From the NCBI GenBank assembly GCA_002448445.1, contig DJYC01000106.1:1-21715 (forward strand): a DNA stretch of 21,715 bases. Direction: 5' to 3'. Origin of the DNA: Treponema sp. UBA6988 (GTDB lineage: Bacteria; Spirochaetota; Spirochaetia; Treponematales; Treponemataceae). A program made the position numbers and the translations under genes. How positions within the stretch are numbered: the first letter of the stretch is position 1; each line of letters begins with the position of its first letter. Below the pieces are notes generated by a model. That model was not told the DNA's origin, searched no databases, and saw only the letters and a program-made list of their open reading frames with translations. Below, in pieces: positions 21,098 to 21,715 of the stretch.

Positions 21098-21532
21098 ATG
21101 AGAGTTTTTCAATTATTTTTTTATTTGGTTGCATTCATTATTGCATTTTTAGATTTTAAAAATCTAAGAATTTGCAATGCTCACGTTGTTTTATTTGCTG
21201 CTTTAGGATTTATAGCTACACAACCTTCCTGCGTTTATGATTTTTTCATACGCATATTTTCAGCCCTCGCCATGTTTTTTCTTACCTATGCAGTGTACCG
21301 GTGTTGCGTGGGCATCGGCGGCGGGGACGTAAAGCTTTGTGCGGCAACGGCTCTTGTCTTGGGATTCTCAAAGGCATCTTGCTGCATACTTGCCGCATGC
21401 GTGCTTGCTATTGGCTACGGTCTTTTTCTTCATTACAGGAAAAATCCTAAATCTGAGCAAGAAAGAAGTAGCAAAATTCCATTCGGAAGCTTTTTATGTC
21501 CGGTTTCCATAATCCTTGTCGGTTACGCGTAA
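21098..21532 (+). CDS. Short A24-family prepilin peptidase (GspO/CpaA-like)
   Basis: A 144-residue membrane protein with about four to five hydrophobic segments. It has the two catalytic aspartates of A24 peptidases: Asp19 in FLDFKNLRI and Asp77 in GIGGGDVKL (GxGD motif). The end (IPFGSFLCPVSII) matches the conserved IPFGPFL region. It lacks the N-terminal cysteine-containing methylase domain of full-length GspO/PilD (about 250-290 residues), so it is the minimal CpaA-like form. It should cleave the leaders of the pseudopilins encoded by the divergent operon. The ribosome site is weak (AAAGTGGA), similar to the AAAAGTGG before gspD. Confidence 0.88.
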   Translation: MRVFQLFFYLVAFIIAFLDFKNLRICNAHVVLFAALGFIATQPSCVYDFFIRIFSALAMFFLTYAVYRCCVGIGGGDVKLCAATALVLGFSKASCCILAACVLAIGYGLFLHYRKNPKSEQERSSKIPFGSFLCPVSIILVGYA

Positions 21533-21585
21533 GACACAGGGTACGTCAATTTCCATTATCAAGGATTAAGGCAGGTCGTAATATA

Positions 21586-21715
21586 ATGACAGATATTTTG
21601 GCAAAAACAGGGGTTTCAGTATGGGAAAAATCACCCCGCCCCTCAAAACTACACCTTCTCAGATACCGAAGAAATACATGTTTACGTTTAACAAATGCCG
21701 GTTTGTTCCATTACG
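21586..21715 (+). CDS. Possible partial reading frame entering a second RHS core/tip segment
   Basis: From the ATG at 21586 (AGG about 10 bases upstream) the frame is open to the window end, coding MTDILAKTGVSVWEK and ending NAGLFHY. Only the last seven residues match a known protein: they equal the RHS core of the giant toxin in the same reading frame. The first 36 residues resemble nothing I know, and the frame is also open upstream of the ATG. It could be an orphan RHS tip with a non-homologous start, or a chance frame reading into a silent tip cassette. Confidence 0.3.
   Translation, partial: MTDILAKTGVSVWEKSPRPSKLHLLRYRRNTCLRLTNAGLFHY
21694..21715 (+). repeat. 22-base copy of the RHS core segment, cut by the window end
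   Basis: Identical over all 22 bases to the minus-strand copy at 1211-1232, and in the same RHS reading frame. Similarity stops abruptly on its 5' side (3 of 8 bases match just before it), so this looks like the left junction of a recombined RHS fragment. The full length of the repeat is unknown because the window stops inside it. Confidence 0.85.

Noticed and set aside
21496..21585. Longer start (ATG 21496) for the right-edge frame
   Set aside because: It lies inside the prepilin peptidase gene in another frame, is Arg-rich and resembles nothing; the open stretch is probably chance.
21598..21645. Possible terminator (GGGG ... CACCCC) after the prepilin peptidase
   Set aside because: Arms are only about four G/C pairs with a long loop and no T-run follows, so a terminator is not supported.

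Overview
The window looks like part of a didermic bacterial chromosome, most likely a Treponema-like spirochaete. The reasons are several lipoproteins with loose lipoboxes (FSSC, FYSC, FSGC, LAGC), long ATGA-coupled gene strings and a purine-rich coding strand. The genus is a guess and cannot be proven here. No rRNA, tRNA, CRISPR array or complete insertion sequence was seen.

Nearly everything (104 to 20907) lies on the minus strand in what reads as a single operon of 14 genes. It is driven by a good sigma70-like promoter (TTGACA-17 bp-TACAAG, 20937-20965). In transcription order it encodes a type II secretion (T2SS)-like machine: secretin GspD, ATPase GspE (tetracysteine type), platform protein GspF, major pseudopilin GspG, two small divergent pseudopilins, a GspK-like pseudopilin, and one membrane protein that seems to combine GspL/PilN-, GspM/PilO- and perhaps GspC-like parts. 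Next come four accessory envelope proteins: a TPR lipoprotein, a TolB-N-like protein with a probable beta-barrel end, an FN3/PPC-like lipoprotein and a beta-sandwich-like lipoprotein. The operon ends with a 3077-residue Sec-exported SpvB/TcdB/YD-repeat (RHS) toxin and a small lipoprotein gene overlapping the toxin's 3' end. A short A24 prepilin peptidase is transcribed divergently (21098-21532), so the machine carries its own pilin-processing enzyme.

The giant protein has a ZU5-like region, an SpvB domain, six DxDGDGxxD-type (VCBS/FG-GAP) calcium loops, a TcdB-like middle, many YD repeats, the RHS core end, and an AT-rich 190-residue tip with a HELVGH zinc-protease motif. The overlapping lipoprotein is the obvious immunity candidate. 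My main inference is a self-contained system: a dedicated T2SS that exports or displays a single-chain Tc/RHS toxin with a metalloprotease tip, with accessory lipoproteins and cognate immunity, all co-transcribed.

At the right edge, the last 22 bases on the plus strand are identical to the RHS core segment coding NAGLFHY just before the main gene's tip. This suggests that an orphan or alternative RHS tip cassette begins there and continues outside the window.
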